From assembly GCF_900312745.1 (NCBI RefSeq), contig NZ_OMPD01000014.1, positions 1 to 64,000 of the forward strand: DNA of 64,000 bases. The letters run 5' to 3'. The position numbers and the translations under genes are program-made. The stretch's first letter is position 1, and each line of letters begins with the position of its first letter. The notes below the pieces were generated by a model, which was given only the letters and a program-made list of their open reading frames with translations, was not told the DNA's origin and ran no database searches. This DNA comes from Aquimarina sp. AU58 (GTDB lineage: Bacteria; Bacteroidota; Bacteroidia; Flavobacteriales; Flavobacteriaceae). Below are positions 25,878 through 35,213 of this stretch, one piece after another.

Positions 25878-27469
25878 TTAGCAGAAATCTTATTTTTATG
25901 AAAAACAAATACCTATTATACTTATTTGTGTTCTTTCTTTTCAATAATCTATTTATGCTATTTAATAATGGTGTTTATTGGGATGATTGGACAGTTTATA
26001 AAATGGATAGAATTGGCTTAATGCAACATTTTGGAAATAATGGTGCTTTGATGCTAGTATATGTTCATGATTTTTTAAATGATAGTGATTATTCTCCATT
26101 ATTGTATCATTGGTTATCATTTGTGTTTCTTTTAGGGATATTCATGTTTTTTTTTAAAATTCTTAAACAATATGGATGTAAGGAAATAACAGCTTTTTTT
26201 ATATCCTTATTAGCAATGTTAGCTCCTTATTTTGAAATAAAAAGTACTATTATTTGCATGCCGTATCCCTTGTTTTTATTTTTATTTACGGCTGGGTTGT
26301 ATATGGTGCTTGATTTTTTAGAAAATAACAAAAAATATATAAGTTTAATTTTCGGAAGTTTTTTTCTTTTAGTAGGCTTTTTTTTAAATTCTTTACTTCC
26401 TCTGTTTTTGTTTATATTAACGTTACACTTTATAATAAAAAGAGATTTTTCGTTTGATAAAATAAAACAAACAAATTATAAAACAATATTTTCTTATTGT
26501 GGTTTAGGATTACTTCCTTTCATTTTTTGGATATTTAAGAAAGTATTTTTGCCAATAGGTGGAGCATATGCTTCTGTTGGATATAATAAAATAAATATTG
26601 TTTGGAAAGAAATTCCAATAAAATATGCAAATGCTTTTACTGATAATATTATTGGAATATATAAAGAGCTTATAACTGCGTTTCAAGATCATTTTTCATT
26701 TAGTATTGGTGTCTTTTTTATAAGTATTTTCTTTTCTTTTTTTGTACTTAGAAATGTTTTGTTTAAAGAAAATTATGAAAAATCAAAACTTCTAAAATTT
26801 ATGATTTTTGGAATTTTGTCGTTCTTGGTAGTTGTATTTCCTTATTTAGTAGTTAATAAACCACCTTCTTATGAAGGATATGAAACAAGGCATCAAGTAT
26901 TACTTCCACTAGCTTTATCTTTTTGTCTATTTCCTGTTGTATTTGTGCTTCCTGAAAATTTTAGGAAGGCAATCTGTATTTTTATACTTTCTTGCTTTCT
27001 TACAATTAATATAAATGCAAATGCCAATTATTTAAGAGGTTGGATAAAAATAGAAGCAGTAAAACATAATATTAAATTTTTGAATGAAAATAGAGATGGT
27101 ACTATTTTTACTGATGGTTTTAATGGTGAATATAATGCAACCGAAAGGCAACTTATTTTTTATGAGCTGAATGGAGTTTTTAAAGAAATTCTGGGAAAAG
27201 AAGATAAATTTATTATACAAAATAAAAGTAGTTATAATTATCTATCAACTTTTTTAGCACAACCAGAATCATATAACATTAGGGATTTGACTGAAAATGT
27301 TAACGAAGATGTAGTTTTAAAAGTAGAGTATGGTAATGAAACAGATTATGGGCGGTTAGAAATTATGAAGAGTATCTATTATTATTATTTTAATCACGAT
27401 AAATTTAAAGAAAGAGTTGAGAATATGTTAAGCATGAAATATCAACCAAAACCAGTTATTGTGGAATGA
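25874..27469 (+). CDS. Polytopic membrane protein, candidate GT-C-type glycosyltransferase
   Basis: 531 residues with about 10-12 hydrophobic segments over the first 390, then a soluble C-terminal region. An acidic motif (VYWDDWTVYK) sits in the first periplasmic loop, near residue 37. GT-C-type membrane glycosyltransferases carry such acidic motifs after their first helix, so a lipid-linked sugar transferase is a fair guess; a polymerase or unrelated transporter is also possible. I do not recognise a named family. The gene lies inside the legionaminic cluster, coupled to legC by an ATGA overlap; an in-frame ATG at 25898 is an alternative start. Confidence 0.5.
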   Translation: MISRNLIFMKNKYLLYLFVFFLFNNLFMLFNNGVYWDDWTVYKMDRIGLMQHFGNNGALMLVYVHDFLNDSDYSPLLYHWLSFVFLLGIFMFFFKILKQYGCKEITAFFISLLAMLAPYFEIKSTIICMPYPLFLFLFTAGLYMVLDFLENNKKYISLIFGSFFLLVGFFLNSLLPLFLFILTLHFIIKRDFSFDKIKQTNYKTIFSYCGLGLLPFIFWIFKKVFLPIGGAYASVGYNKINIVWKEIPIKYANAFTDNIIGIYKELITAFQDHFSFSIGVFFISIFFSFFVLRNVLFKENYEKSKLLKFMIFGILSFLVVVFPYLVVNKPPSYEGYETRHQVLLPLALSFCLFPVVFVLPENFRKAICIFILSCFLTININANANYLRGWIKIEAVKHNIKFLNENRDGTIFTDGFNGEYNATERQLIFYELNGVFKEILGKEDKFIIQNKSSYNYLSTFLAQPESYNIRDLTENVNEDVVLKVEYGNETDYGRLEIMKSIYYYYFNHDKFKERVENMLSMKYQPKPVIVE

Positions 27470-27503
27470 TTTTTTTAATAATAATTATATAACATTAAAA
27501 AAC

Positions 27504-28145
27504 ATGACAAAGCTATTACTATTAGGTGGAGGCGGACATTGTGAATCGGTAATAGAAGTATTAGAAATGCTACCTGATTATCAAGTAATAGGCATTTTAG
27601 ATCCTATTTATTCCGAATTGACAGAGGCAAAAATATTAGGATATCCAATTTTAGGAAATGATGATGATGTACTTAAATATATTCAGGAAGGTTATGAATT
27701 TGTAATTACAGTTGGGCAGATAAAATCTGCAGCTGTACGAAGAAAATTGTTTACCAAAGTGAAATCCCATGGGGGTAAATTACCTGTTATCATTTCATCT
27801 ACAGCACACGTATCTAAACATGCTACAATTGGAGAAGGAACCGTTATAATGAATTTTTCTATGGTTAACAGTAATACTTCTATAGGAGTAGGTAATATCA
27901 TAAATACATTTGCTAATATAGAACACGGCTGTAGATTAGGGGACTTTAATCATATTTCTACAAGAGCAACCGTTAATGGAGATGTTAACATCTATAATGA
28001 TGTTTTTATCGGCAGTGGGACTATAGTCAATGAAGGATGTACTATTGAAGAAAATGTTGTTATAGGTTCGGGAAGCCTGGTAAGAAAAAATATTTCATCT
28101 AATAGGATTGCTCGTGGGAATCCTATAAAGATTATTAAAAAGTAA
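27504..28145 (+). CDS. legH: LegH/PglD-type sugar N-acyltransferase (left-handed beta-helix)
   Basis: Should acetylate the new amino group on the LegC product. An N-terminal Rossmann-like part (LLLLGGGGHCESVIEVLE) is followed by hexapeptide repeats from about residue 97 (ISKHATIGEGTVIMNFS-type turns) to the end (VIGSGSLVRKNI, GNPIKIIKK). This is the PglD/NeuD/LegH plan. The open frame extends upstream to 27459, but the preceding residues are non-homologous and the ATG at 27504 gives the family start (MTKLLLLGGGGH), so I use that. Assignment as LegH rests on the surrounding pathway. Confidence 0.82.
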   Translation: MTKLLLLGGGGHCESVIEVLEMLPDYQVIGILDPIYSELTEAKILGYPILGNDDDVLKYIQEGYEFVITVGQIKSAAVRRKLFTKVKSHGGKLPVIISSTAHVSKHATIGEGTVIMNFSMVNSNTSIGVGNIINTFANIEHGCRLGDFNHISTRATVNGDVNIYNDVFIGSGTIVNEGCTIEENVVIGSGSLVRKNISSNRIARGNPIKIIKK

Positions 28146-28149
28146 ACAT

Positions 28150-29157
28150 ATGAATCCAGATAAAGTTGTTATCATAGCCGAAGCAGGTGTAAATCATAAT
28201 GGAGATATTAAACTGGCAAAGAAATTAATAGATGCTGCTGCTGCTGCTGGAGTGGATTATGTAAAATTTCAAACGTTTAATTCTAAAAAACTAGTGAGCA
28301 AAAATGCTCAAAAAGCTACATATCAAAAAGAAAATACGGGTAATGCTTCAGAATCTCAATTAGCAATGTTGCAAAAGTTAGAATTGAGTAAAGACATGCA
28401 CCTCGAATTAATACAATATTGTAATTCAAAAAATATTAAATTTTTATCTACTGGTTTTGATTTAGAAAGTATAGACTTTTTAAATGAATTGAATATAGAT
28501 CTATTTAAAGTTCCTTCAGGTGAAATAACCAACTTACCATATTTAAGAAAAATAGGAAGCCTCGGTAAACCAATTATTATTTCAACAGGAATGGCAGATC
28601 TTAAAGAAATAGAAGAAGCTGTTCATGTTGTAGTTGAAGCTGGTGCAAGCATGTCTAGTATCACCATATTGCATTGTAATACTGAGTATCCTACACCAAT
28701 GCACGACGTTAATCTTAGGGCTATGAATACCATTAAAGAGACATTTAATGTTCCTATTGGATATTCTGATCATACTTTGGGTATTGAAATACCAATAGCA
28801 GCTGTTGCTCTTGGGGCTACGGTTATTGAAAAACATTTTACACTAGACAAAACTATGGAAGGGCCTGATCATAAGGCTTCTCTTGAGCCAGAAGAATTAA
28901 AAGCAATGGTAACCGCTATTAGAAATATCGAAAATGCACTGGGTCATGGCAGAAAAGAACCCAGTAATAGTGAAAAAAAGAATAAGGAAATTGCAAGAAA
29001 AAGTATAGTTGCCAAAAAATCAATACAGCTAGGAGATATTTTCACAGATGATAACATAACCGTAAAAAGACCGGGTAGTGGTATTTCTCCTATGAAATGG
29101 GATAGTGTAATAGGAACAAAAGCATTAAGAGATTACCAAGAAGACGATTTGATATGA
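28150..29157 (+). CDS. legI: Legionaminate/N-acetylneuraminate synthase (NeuB family)
   Basis: Condenses a hexose precursor with phosphoenolpyruvate to give the nine-carbon acid. The TIM-barrel NeuB domain starts IAEAGVNHNGDIKLAKKLI; KFQTFNSKKLVSK near 39, KVPSGEITNLP near 120, STGMADLKEIEEA near 145, and GYSDHTLG near 203 are family landmarks. The C-terminal 70 residues form the SAF antifreeze-like domain (RKSIVAKKSIQLGDIFTDDN). At 335 residues the enzyme is complete. The stop overlaps legG as ATGA. Confidence 0.93.
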   Translation: MNPDKVVIIAEAGVNHNGDIKLAKKLIDAAAAAGVDYVKFQTFNSKKLVSKNAQKATYQKENTGNASESQLAMLQKLELSKDMHLELIQYCNSKNIKFLSTGFDLESIDFLNELNIDLFKVPSGEITNLPYLRKIGSLGKPIIISTGMADLKEIEEAVHVVVEAGASMSSITILHCNTEYPTPMHDVNLRAMNTIKETFNVPIGYSDHTLGIEIPIAAVALGATVIEKHFTLDKTMEGPDHKASLEPEELKAMVTAIRNIENALGHGRKEPSNSEKKNKEIARKSIVAKKSIQLGDIFTDDNITVKRPGSGISPMKWDSVIGTKALRDYQEDDLI

Positions 29158-30305
29158 AGAATATTGCAGTCATAACAGGCACCAGAGCAGAATATGGATT
29201 GTTAAAACCTCTTATTAAGGCAATCACAGATGATTCTGAATTTAATTTACAATTGGTGGTTACCGGTATGCATCTATCACCAGAGTTTGGTCTTACTTAT
29301 ACTCAGATAGAACAAGATGGTTTTGTTATCGATAGCAAAGTAGAAGACCATCTATCCGGAGACTCCGCAGCAGCAATTACCAAGGCAATAGGAACGGCTA
29401 TGATTGGTTTTGCAGAAACCTATGAAGCGCTAAATCCAGATCTTATAGTAGTATTAGGAGATCGCTCAGAAATATTAGCAGCTGCAACAGCTGCAATGAT
29501 AAAAGGAATACCAATAGCACATTTGCATGGCGGCGAAACCACAGAAGGAGCATATGATGAAGGAATCAGACATGCCATCACAAAAATGAGCTATTTGCAT
29601 TTTACCTCTGCAGATGTATATAGAAAGAGAGTGATACAACTAGGAGAATCTCCTGATCGGGTTTTTAATGTAGGAGCAATAGGAATTGATAGCATAAAAA
29701 GTTTAAAGCTACTTAATACAACAGAATTTGAAGAGTCAATTAATTATAAGCTAAATAAAAAAGCGGTATTAATTACGTTTCATCCTGTAACCCTCGAAAA
29801 AGCAACCGCAAAAAAACAGTTTGAGGAACTTTTAACATCATTAGACAAATTAGAAGATACCTCCTTAATTTTTACGAAACCTAATTCTGATAAAGACGGT
29901 AAGATAATTATCGAAATGATAGATGATTATGTGACCAAAAAACCAGAAAAATCAGTAGCCTTTACTTCATTAGGTCAGTTACGATATCTATCAGCATTAC
30001 AACATGTAGATGTAGTTATAGGAAATTCTTCCAGTGGAATTTATGAAGTGCCTATTTTTAAAAAACCAACCATTAATATAGGAGATCGACAAAAAGGAAG
30101 ATTAATGCCCGATAGTGTTATTAATTGTGAACCTAATAGTGGCGCTATTGATAAGGCAATACAGAAAGCTTTTGACAGAGAGTTTATTAAAAGCATACAG
30201 CAACAAAAAAATATTTATGGTGATGGTACAACTACATCTCAAATTATAGAAGTACTTAAAACAGTTAAGATAAAAGACATTAAAAAGTCATTTTATGATT
30301 TATAG
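29154..30305 (+). CDS. legG: Hydrolysing NDP-sugar 2-epimerase (LegG/NeuC family)
   Basis: Removes the nucleotide and inverts C2 to give the mannose-type precursor used by LegI. The GT-B-like fold shows VITGTRAEYGLLKPLI at the start, VVTGMHLSPEFG near 36, GDRSEILAAATAAMIKGIPI near 102, HLHGGETTEGAYDE near 123, HFTSADVYRKRV near 154, and GNSSSGIYEVPIFKKPTINI near 291. The 383-residue length is normal for NeuC-like hydrolysing epimerases. It starts inside the end of legI. Confidence 0.92.
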   Translation: MKNIAVITGTRAEYGLLKPLIKAITDDSEFNLQLVVTGMHLSPEFGLTYTQIEQDGFVIDSKVEDHLSGDSAAAITKAIGTAMIGFAETYEALNPDLIVVLGDRSEILAAATAAMIKGIPIAHLHGGETTEGAYDEGIRHAITKMSYLHFTSADVYRKRVIQLGESPDRVFNVGAIGIDSIKSLKLLNTTEFEESINYKLNKKAVLITFHPVTLEKATAKKQFEELLTSLDKLEDTSLIFTKPNSDKDGKIIIEMIDDYVTKKPEKSVAFTSLGQLRYLSALQHVDVVIGNSSSGIYEVPIFKKPTINIGDRQKGRLMPDSVINCEPNSGAIDKAIQKAFDREFIKSIQQQKNIYGDGTTTSQIIEVLKTVKIKDIKKSFYDL

Positions 30306-30328
30306 TTTTATAGAAATATTAAATACAT

Positions 30329-31369
30329 ATGAGTAATATACTAATCAATAAGAATAAGACTATTCTAGAAGCTTTAAATAGATTAAATTCTATTAAGGAT
30401 GTAAGCCGATTAATTCTTTTTGTTGAGGATGACCAGCAACAGGTAATAGGAACATTAACTGATGGTGATATAAGACGTGCTTTGGCACAAAATAAAAATA
30501 TTTACGAGACTATAGATTCGGTTTGCAATAGAAGCTTTACTTATATTGAACAAGGATACTCTTTTATTAACCTAAATGAGTATCGCAAAAAAAACTTAAA
30601 AATACTACCTGTTCTTAATGAAAAAAAACAATATGTTAAGTTATTAGACTTAGATAAAATAAAAGCAGTATTGCCATTAGAATGCATGATTATGGCTGGT
30701 GGTAGAGGGAAAAGGCTTAGCCCATTAACCGATAAGGTGCCAAAACCAATGTTACTTTTGGGAGACAAACCAATTATTGAACATAATATAGATAGATTAA
30801 TATCGTATGGGATTCAAAAAATCTATATTTCGGTTAAATACCTGGGAGAACAAATTGAAGAATATTTTGGAGATGGTAGTTCAAAAGGGATTTCAATAGA
30901 GTATGTATGGGAAGATAAACCTTTAGGAACTGCAGGAGCGCTGTCACTGGTAGAAAAATTTGATTCGAGTCATGTATTGCTAATGAATAGTGATTTATTT
31001 ACAAATGTTGATTTTCAGGATTTATTTTTAACACTATTAGAATCTGATGCAGAAATGGCTGTAGCTTCTACAGAATATAAAGTGGATATCCCATACGCAG
31101 TTTTTGAAACTAATGGGAGCTATGTCAAAAATTTTAGAGAAAAACCATCTTTTATTTACCAGTCTAATGCTGGAATATATATTCTAGAAAGAGAACTTAT
31201 AAAAGAGATTCCTAAAAATCAGTTTTTTGATATTACAGATTTAATGGAAAAAATTGTTAAAGAAGATAGAAACCTAATTTATAATCCAATCCTGGGATAT
31301 TGGATAGATATAGGTAAGCCCGTAGATTATGAGTATGCTAAAAATTTTATAAAACATCTGGAACACTAA
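30329..31369 (+). CDS. ptmE: PtmE-like nucleotidyltransferase with N-terminal CBS pair
   Basis: Residues 1-110 carry a CBS-domain pair (VIGTLTDGDIRRALAQ and similar); from about 117 an NTP-transferase domain begins with MIMAGGRGKRLSPLT and KPMLLLGDKPIIEH, then MNSDLFTNVD near 220. This fusion is the form of Campylobacter PtmE, the glucosamine-1-phosphate guanylyltransferase of the GDP-linked legionaminic pathway. Its presence argues that the early intermediates here are GDP-linked rather than UDP-linked. The CBS domains may bind an adenine nucleotide and regulate flux. The stop overlaps the legF start as TAATG. Confidence 0.85.
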   Translation: MSNILINKNKTILEALNRLNSIKDVSRLILFVEDDQQQVIGTLTDGDIRRALAQNKNIYETIDSVCNRSFTYIEQGYSFINLNEYRKKNLKILPVLNEKKQYVKLLDLDKIKAVLPLECMIMAGGRGKRLSPLTDKVPKPMLLLGDKPIIEHNIDRLISYGIQKIYISVKYLGEQIEEYFGDGSSKGISIEYVWEDKPLGTAGALSLVEKFDSSHVLLMNSDLFTNVDFQDLFLTLLESDAEMAVASTEYKVDIPYAVFETNGSYVKNFREKPSFIYQSNAGIYILERELIKEIPKNQFFDITDLMEKIVKEDRNLIYNPILGYWIDIGKPVDYEYAKNFIKHLEH

Positions 31370-32088
31370 TGGAAAATATATTAATAACAATATGTGCGAG
31401 AGGTGGCTCAAAGGGAATTCCGGGCAAAAATATAAAAGATCTTAACGGGAGACCTGTAATTGACTATTCTATTCAACACGCAGTGATGTTTGCCAAACTT
31501 CATGATAATGTAGATATTGCATTGTCTACAGATAGTGAAGAAATAAAGAAGGTAGCCGAATCATGTGGGTTGAGCTCAGAATATACTCGTCCAGATTTTT
31601 TAGCGAATGATACTGTGGGTAAAATTGATGTTTTGGATCATATTCTTAGCTACGAAGAAGAACAACGTCAAAAAAAATATGATATCCTTTTGGATCTAGA
31701 TGTATCTTCTCCAATGAGGACTATTGATGACTTACAACAAGCCTATAAAATATTTACCCAAAACAAAGAAGCATTAAATATTTTTTCGGTTTCAAAACCA
31801 CATAAGAACCCCTATTTTAATGTTGTAGAACTTAAGGAAGATGGTTTTTGCAAATTGGTTAAGCAAAGCGACAGTAAATCACGACAAGCAGCACCTGTAG
31901 TATATGATATGAATGCTTCGTTTTATATCTATAGAAAAGCATTTTTTGATCAAAAATTAAGATCTGCAATAACCAATAAAAGTTTACTCTTCTTAATGGA
32001 TCATATCTGTTTTGATATAGATGAACCAATAGACTTTGATATGATGGAGTTTCTTCTATCAGCAAATAAATTAGATTTTGAGATATGA
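31369..32088 (+). CDS. legF: CMP-nonulosonate cytidylyltransferase (LegF/NeuA family)
   Basis: Activates the nine-carbon acid as its CMP derivative for transfer. The CTP-binding motif ICARGGSKGIPGKNI opens the protein, followed by LSTDSEEIKKVAE near 62, RPDFLANDTVGKIDVLDHIL near 78, and LLDLDVSSPMRTIDDL near 105. The 239-residue length fits NeuA/LegF enzymes that lack a C-terminal esterase. It overlaps both neighbours (TAATG upstream, ATGA downstream). Confidence 0.93.
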   Translation: MENILITICARGGSKGIPGKNIKDLNGRPVIDYSIQHAVMFAKLHDNVDIALSTDSEEIKKVAESCGLSSEYTRPDFLANDTVGKIDVLDHILSYEEEQRQKKYDILLDLDVSSPMRTIDDLQQAYKIFTQNKEALNIFSVSKPHKNPYFNVVELKEDGFCKLVKQSDSKSRQAAPVVYDMNASFYIYRKAFFDQKLRSAITNKSLLFLMDHICFDIDEPIDFDMMEFLLSANKLDFEI

Positions 32089-32996
32089 ATGTATTAATAA
32101 TAGGACTAGGTTCGATAGCTACAAAACATATTTCGGCTATAAAAAAAATCAAACCTGATGCCCGGTTTTATGCACTACGTTCTTCAAAAAAAGCAGATGA
32201 AACCACGGGTGTAAGCAATATCTTTTCTTTAGATGAATTACAAAAAATCAAACCTGATTTTGTAATTATTTCTAATCCTACTTTTGCTCATCATAAAACT
32301 ATTATAAGTCTTATTCCTTTTAATATTCCTCTATTTATTGAAAAACCTCTTTTTTCTGAATTGGATAATGGAGAAGTTGTTAAAGAAATACAGCAAAATA
32401 ATTTAACGACCTATGTTGCTTGTAATCTTAGATTCCTGGATTGTTTACGATTTGCGAAGGATTATATCGCTAACAAAAGAATTAACGAAGTCAATATATA
32501 TTGCGGGTCTTATTTGCCAGACTGGAGACCAGGTAGAGATTATAAATCTACCTATAGTGCAAACAAAGAACAAGGGGGAGGAGTTCACATAGATTTGATT
32601 CATGAAATAGACTATGCCTATTGGTTACTTGGAAAACCCATGCAAGTATCTAAAGTGTTTTCTAATAAATCTTCATTAGATATAACTGCATTTGATTATG
32701 CCAATTATACTCTGGATTATCCCAATTTTAATGCAAGCATTATCCTAAATTATTTCCGTAGAGACCCAAAACGAACTTTAGAACTGGTTTTAGAAGAGGA
32801 AACGATTTTGGTAGATATACTAAAAAATAGAGTCTACAGAAATGATGATATTATTTTTGATTCAGAGAAAACAATAGTGGATACATACGAAGATCAACTA
32901 CGATTTTTTATGGATCATGTTATTGCAAAGAAAAAAGAATTCAATACAGTTGATGAAGCTTATGAAATACTAAAAATATGCCTACAGAACGATTAA
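32085..32996 (+). CDS. Gfo/Idh/MocA-family oxidoreductase, PtmF-like
   Basis: NAD(P)-dependent sugar oxidoreductase. The Rossmann motif GLGSIATKHISAIKKI begins at residue 7, VISNPTFAHHKTI is near 60, and EKPLFSELD, the family EKP motif, near 85. A second conserved block, GGGVHIDLIHEIDYAYWLLG, lies near 164. In Campylobacter the ptm genes also include a dehydrogenase pair, PtmF and PtmA, assigned to early steps of the GDP-legionaminic pathway. This gene and the next plausibly fill those places, though the exact reaction is uncertain. The last 19 bases overlap the following SDR gene. A degraded copy of its 3' end lies at 35214-35316. Confidence 0.8.
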   Translation: MNVLIIGLGSIATKHISAIKKIKPDARFYALRSSKKADETTGVSNIFSLDELQKIKPDFVIISNPTFAHHKTIISLIPFNIPLFIEKPLFSELDNGEVVKEIQQNNLTTYVACNLRFLDCLRFAKDYIANKRINEVNIYCGSYLPDWRPGRDYKSTYSANKEQGGGVHIDLIHEIDYAYWLLGKPMQVSKVFSNKSSLDITAFDYANYTLDYPNFNASIILNYFRRDPKRTLELVLEEETILVDILKNRVYRNDDIIFDSEKTIVDTYEDQLRFFMDHVIAKKKEFNTVDEAYEILKICLQND

Positions 32997-33724
32997 AAAA
33001 TAAAGTAATTATTGTTACAGGAGGAAGTGGTTTAATTGGAAAGCCAATTTTAAAACACCTGAAAGATAATGGAGCAATTGTAATTAATGCAGATATTAAT
33101 GCCGAAACTAATATTGAAACCGGAGACCACTCATGTGATGTTACCTCTGAAGCTTCAATTCTAGAACTGGTAGATTCTGTGGTAAAAAAACACGGAAGAA
33201 TAGACGGCTTAGTTAACAATGCATATCCTCGTACTAAAGATTGGGGGAATAAATTTGAAGATGTATCCTTAGACTCTTGGAGGCAAAATGTCGATATGCA
33301 AATGAATAGTGTTTTTTTAATCTGCCAGGCAGTTTTAAAAGAAATGGAAAAGCAAAAAAGTGGATCTATTGTCAATATCTCCTCTATTTATGGAGTGGTT
33401 GGTAATGATTTTACTATTTACGAAGGATATGGGGGTACCTCTCCTGCTGCGTATTCGGCAATAAAAGGAGGTATTATTAATTTCACCAGATATTTGGCTT
33501 CCTATTATGGTAAACATAATGTAAGAGTAAACTGCGTATCCCCGGGCGGGATTAAAGATCAACAACATCCATCATTTATAGAAAGGTACGAATATAAGTC
33601 GCCTTTAAAACGTTTGGGGCAGCCACATGAGATAGCACCTGCAATTACTTTTTTATTATCTGATGAAGCCTCGTTTATTACAGGGCATAATCTAATGGTG
33701 GATGGTGGGTGGACAGCAATATAA
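32978..33724 (+). CDS. ptmA: Short-chain dehydrogenase/reductase, PtmA-like
   Basis: Classical SDR: IVTGGSGLIGKPILKHL near residue 10, the NNAYPRTKDWG stretch near 79 in place of NNAG, the SSIYGVV segment near 128 with the catalytic Ser, YSAIKGGI near 152 with Tyr and Lys, and a normal C-terminus (FITGHNLMVDGGWTAI). The 248-residue length is standard. It is the last gene of the legionaminic block and, by position and family, is the PtmA counterpart. It starts inside the oxidoreductase gene. Confidence 0.8.
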   Translation: MPTERLKNKVIIVTGGSGLIGKPILKHLKDNGAIVINADINAETNIETGDHSCDVTSEASILELVDSVVKKHGRIDGLVNNAYPRTKDWGNKFEDVSLDSWRQNVDMQMNSVFLICQAVLKEMEKQKSGSIVNISSIYGVVGNDFTIYEGYGGTSPAAYSAIKGGIINFTRYLASYYGKHNVRVNCVSPGGIKDQQHPSFIERYEYKSPLKRLGQPHEIAPAITFLLSDEASFITGHNLMVDGGWTAI

Positions 33725-33816
33725 ATACATGTTTTTAATTTTAAAAAAGGAGTTTATAGGAGTAACATTTATATGAGGTAGTACATTAACTAGTATAACC
33801 GCAAATATTGAAAAAA

Positions 33817-35205
33817 ATGAAAAAAACAATTTTGACAACTGCTCTAATCTTGTTTTCAGTAATTATTTACTCAAAAACCTCAATGCCCATAGCTGAATAT
33901 GTTATCACTGGGGGAATAGAAAATGGAACATCAGGAGTTTTAACTGATGCTAAAAATGCTTTAAATAATAGTGGTGTAATTACAATTAAAGGGGATATTA
34001 CCATTAGCGGGAATACAATAATCCCAGAAGGAATTGAGCTAAACTTTTTTAGGGGTAACAAATTAATAGTAAAAGGAAATGTTAAAGTAACTCTTAATGG
34101 TAGCATTAATGCCGGATCATATCAAATTTTTGAATTAGAAAACAACGGGACTATTGAAGATTGTCAGTTTGATAGATGGGATATGACTTTAGATGATGGA
34201 AAAGTAACAGGTAATTTGAAAAATAATTTTGTTATTCCACAATGGTGGGGAGCTGATGATACTGGAAAACATGATTGTTCTGAAGCGTTTCAAAAAGCTA
34301 TTGAAGCATTTCCGAATGTTAAAAAATTTGTAGCAGCAGGAAAATTTATAGTATACAAAGAAATATTCTTAAATCAAGACAATAGATATTATGACTTTGC
34401 CGGAGCTACTTTTATAGGAGTTAACACTAGTAATGATAATCATGAAGGTTTGGGTGAAAGACCAATTTGTAGCTTTTTAAGAAACGACCCAGATATAGGT
34501 CCTAATGGTTATGATGGAGTACCAGCTACTTGGCCTGCTGTGCAAAGAGGTGGTATGATAGGTATTGGTAAACTTCAACAAGGTAATGAAACATCTCCTT
34601 ATTCTGTGCAAAACGTAACATTATACGGAGGGTTTTATAAGCCAATGAGTATTTATGATGTAGCTATAGGCATATATAATTCAAAAAACATAAAAGTTCT
34701 AAACGTAAATATAAATTGTTATGAAGGATTGAGAGGAATAGCTATTCAGCATGATCCATGGCCAGTTTTAAGTAGAACTGATGATGTAATAATTAAAGAT
34801 GTAATTCAAAATGGAGGTGTGAATATCATTAATATTGATATTTTAGAGAACAATCCGCATTATGTGAAAAATATAATTATTGATAATATTATTGGTCATG
34901 ATGTAGTTGGGAAAGAACCTCTTAATAAAGAAGATAGAGAAGCAGGGAAAGAAGAAGGTCGACATGGGTATGCTTTTAGAATTAGTTCTCAAGGATCGGG
35001 CGAAAATATTTCAAATGTTTCTATTTCAAATGTTATACTATCCTATATAAATGGTGGATTCTATTTTGATGGAGTTACAGGAGTAATGTCAAATATTCAA
35101 ATTATAGGTTATAATAAAGATAAACATAGCTATGAACCAAATTTCCCTCCAGGTAGCCCTGGAATGATGAGTATGCAGCAAAGCAATATAAGAATAGTAG
35201 AGTAA
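33817..35205 (+). CDS. Secreted right-handed beta-helix protein (pectate-lyase-superfamily-like), copy 1
   Basis: The frame is open from a TTG at 33808, but the ATG at 33817 gives a proper signal peptide (MKKTILTTALILFSVIIYSK), so I use it. The motif PQWWGADDTGKHDC followed by EAFQKAIEAF near residue 142 is the usual N-terminal entry into a pectate-lyase-type beta-helix. The later sequence has the regular Asn/Ile-rich turns of such helices (NIKVLNVNINCYEGLRGIAI). No catalytic set is recognisable and no T9SS sorting domain is present. It is about two-thirds identical to the protein at 48595. It may modify, bind or cut the locus polysaccharide; that is inference. Confidence 0.7.
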   Translation: MKKTILTTALILFSVIIYSKTSMPIAEYVITGGIENGTSGVLTDAKNALNNSGVITIKGDITISGNTIIPEGIELNFFRGNKLIVKGNVKVTLNGSINAGSYQIFELENNGTIEDCQFDRWDMTLDDGKVTGNLKNNFVIPQWWGADDTGKHDCSEAFQKAIEAFPNVKKFVAAGKFIVYKEIFLNQDNRYYDFAGATFIGVNTSNDNHEGLGERPICSFLRNDPDIGPNGYDGVPATWPAVQRGGMIGIGKLQQGNETSPYSVQNVTLYGGFYKPMSIYDVAIGIYNSKNIKVLNVNINCYEGLRGIAIQHDPWPVLSRTDDVIIKDVIQNGGVNIINIDILENNPHYVKNIIIDNIIGHDVVGKEPLNKEDREAGKEEGRHGYAFRISSQGSGENISNVSISNVILSYINGGFYFDGVTGVMSNIQIIGYNKDKHSYEPNFPPGSPGMMSMQQSNIRIVE

Positions 35206-35213
35206 TGATAATT

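Noticed and set aside
32941..33375. 144-codon minus-strand open frame across the oxidoreductase/SDR junction
   Set aside because: Antisense to two overlapping conserved genes and without protein character of its own.
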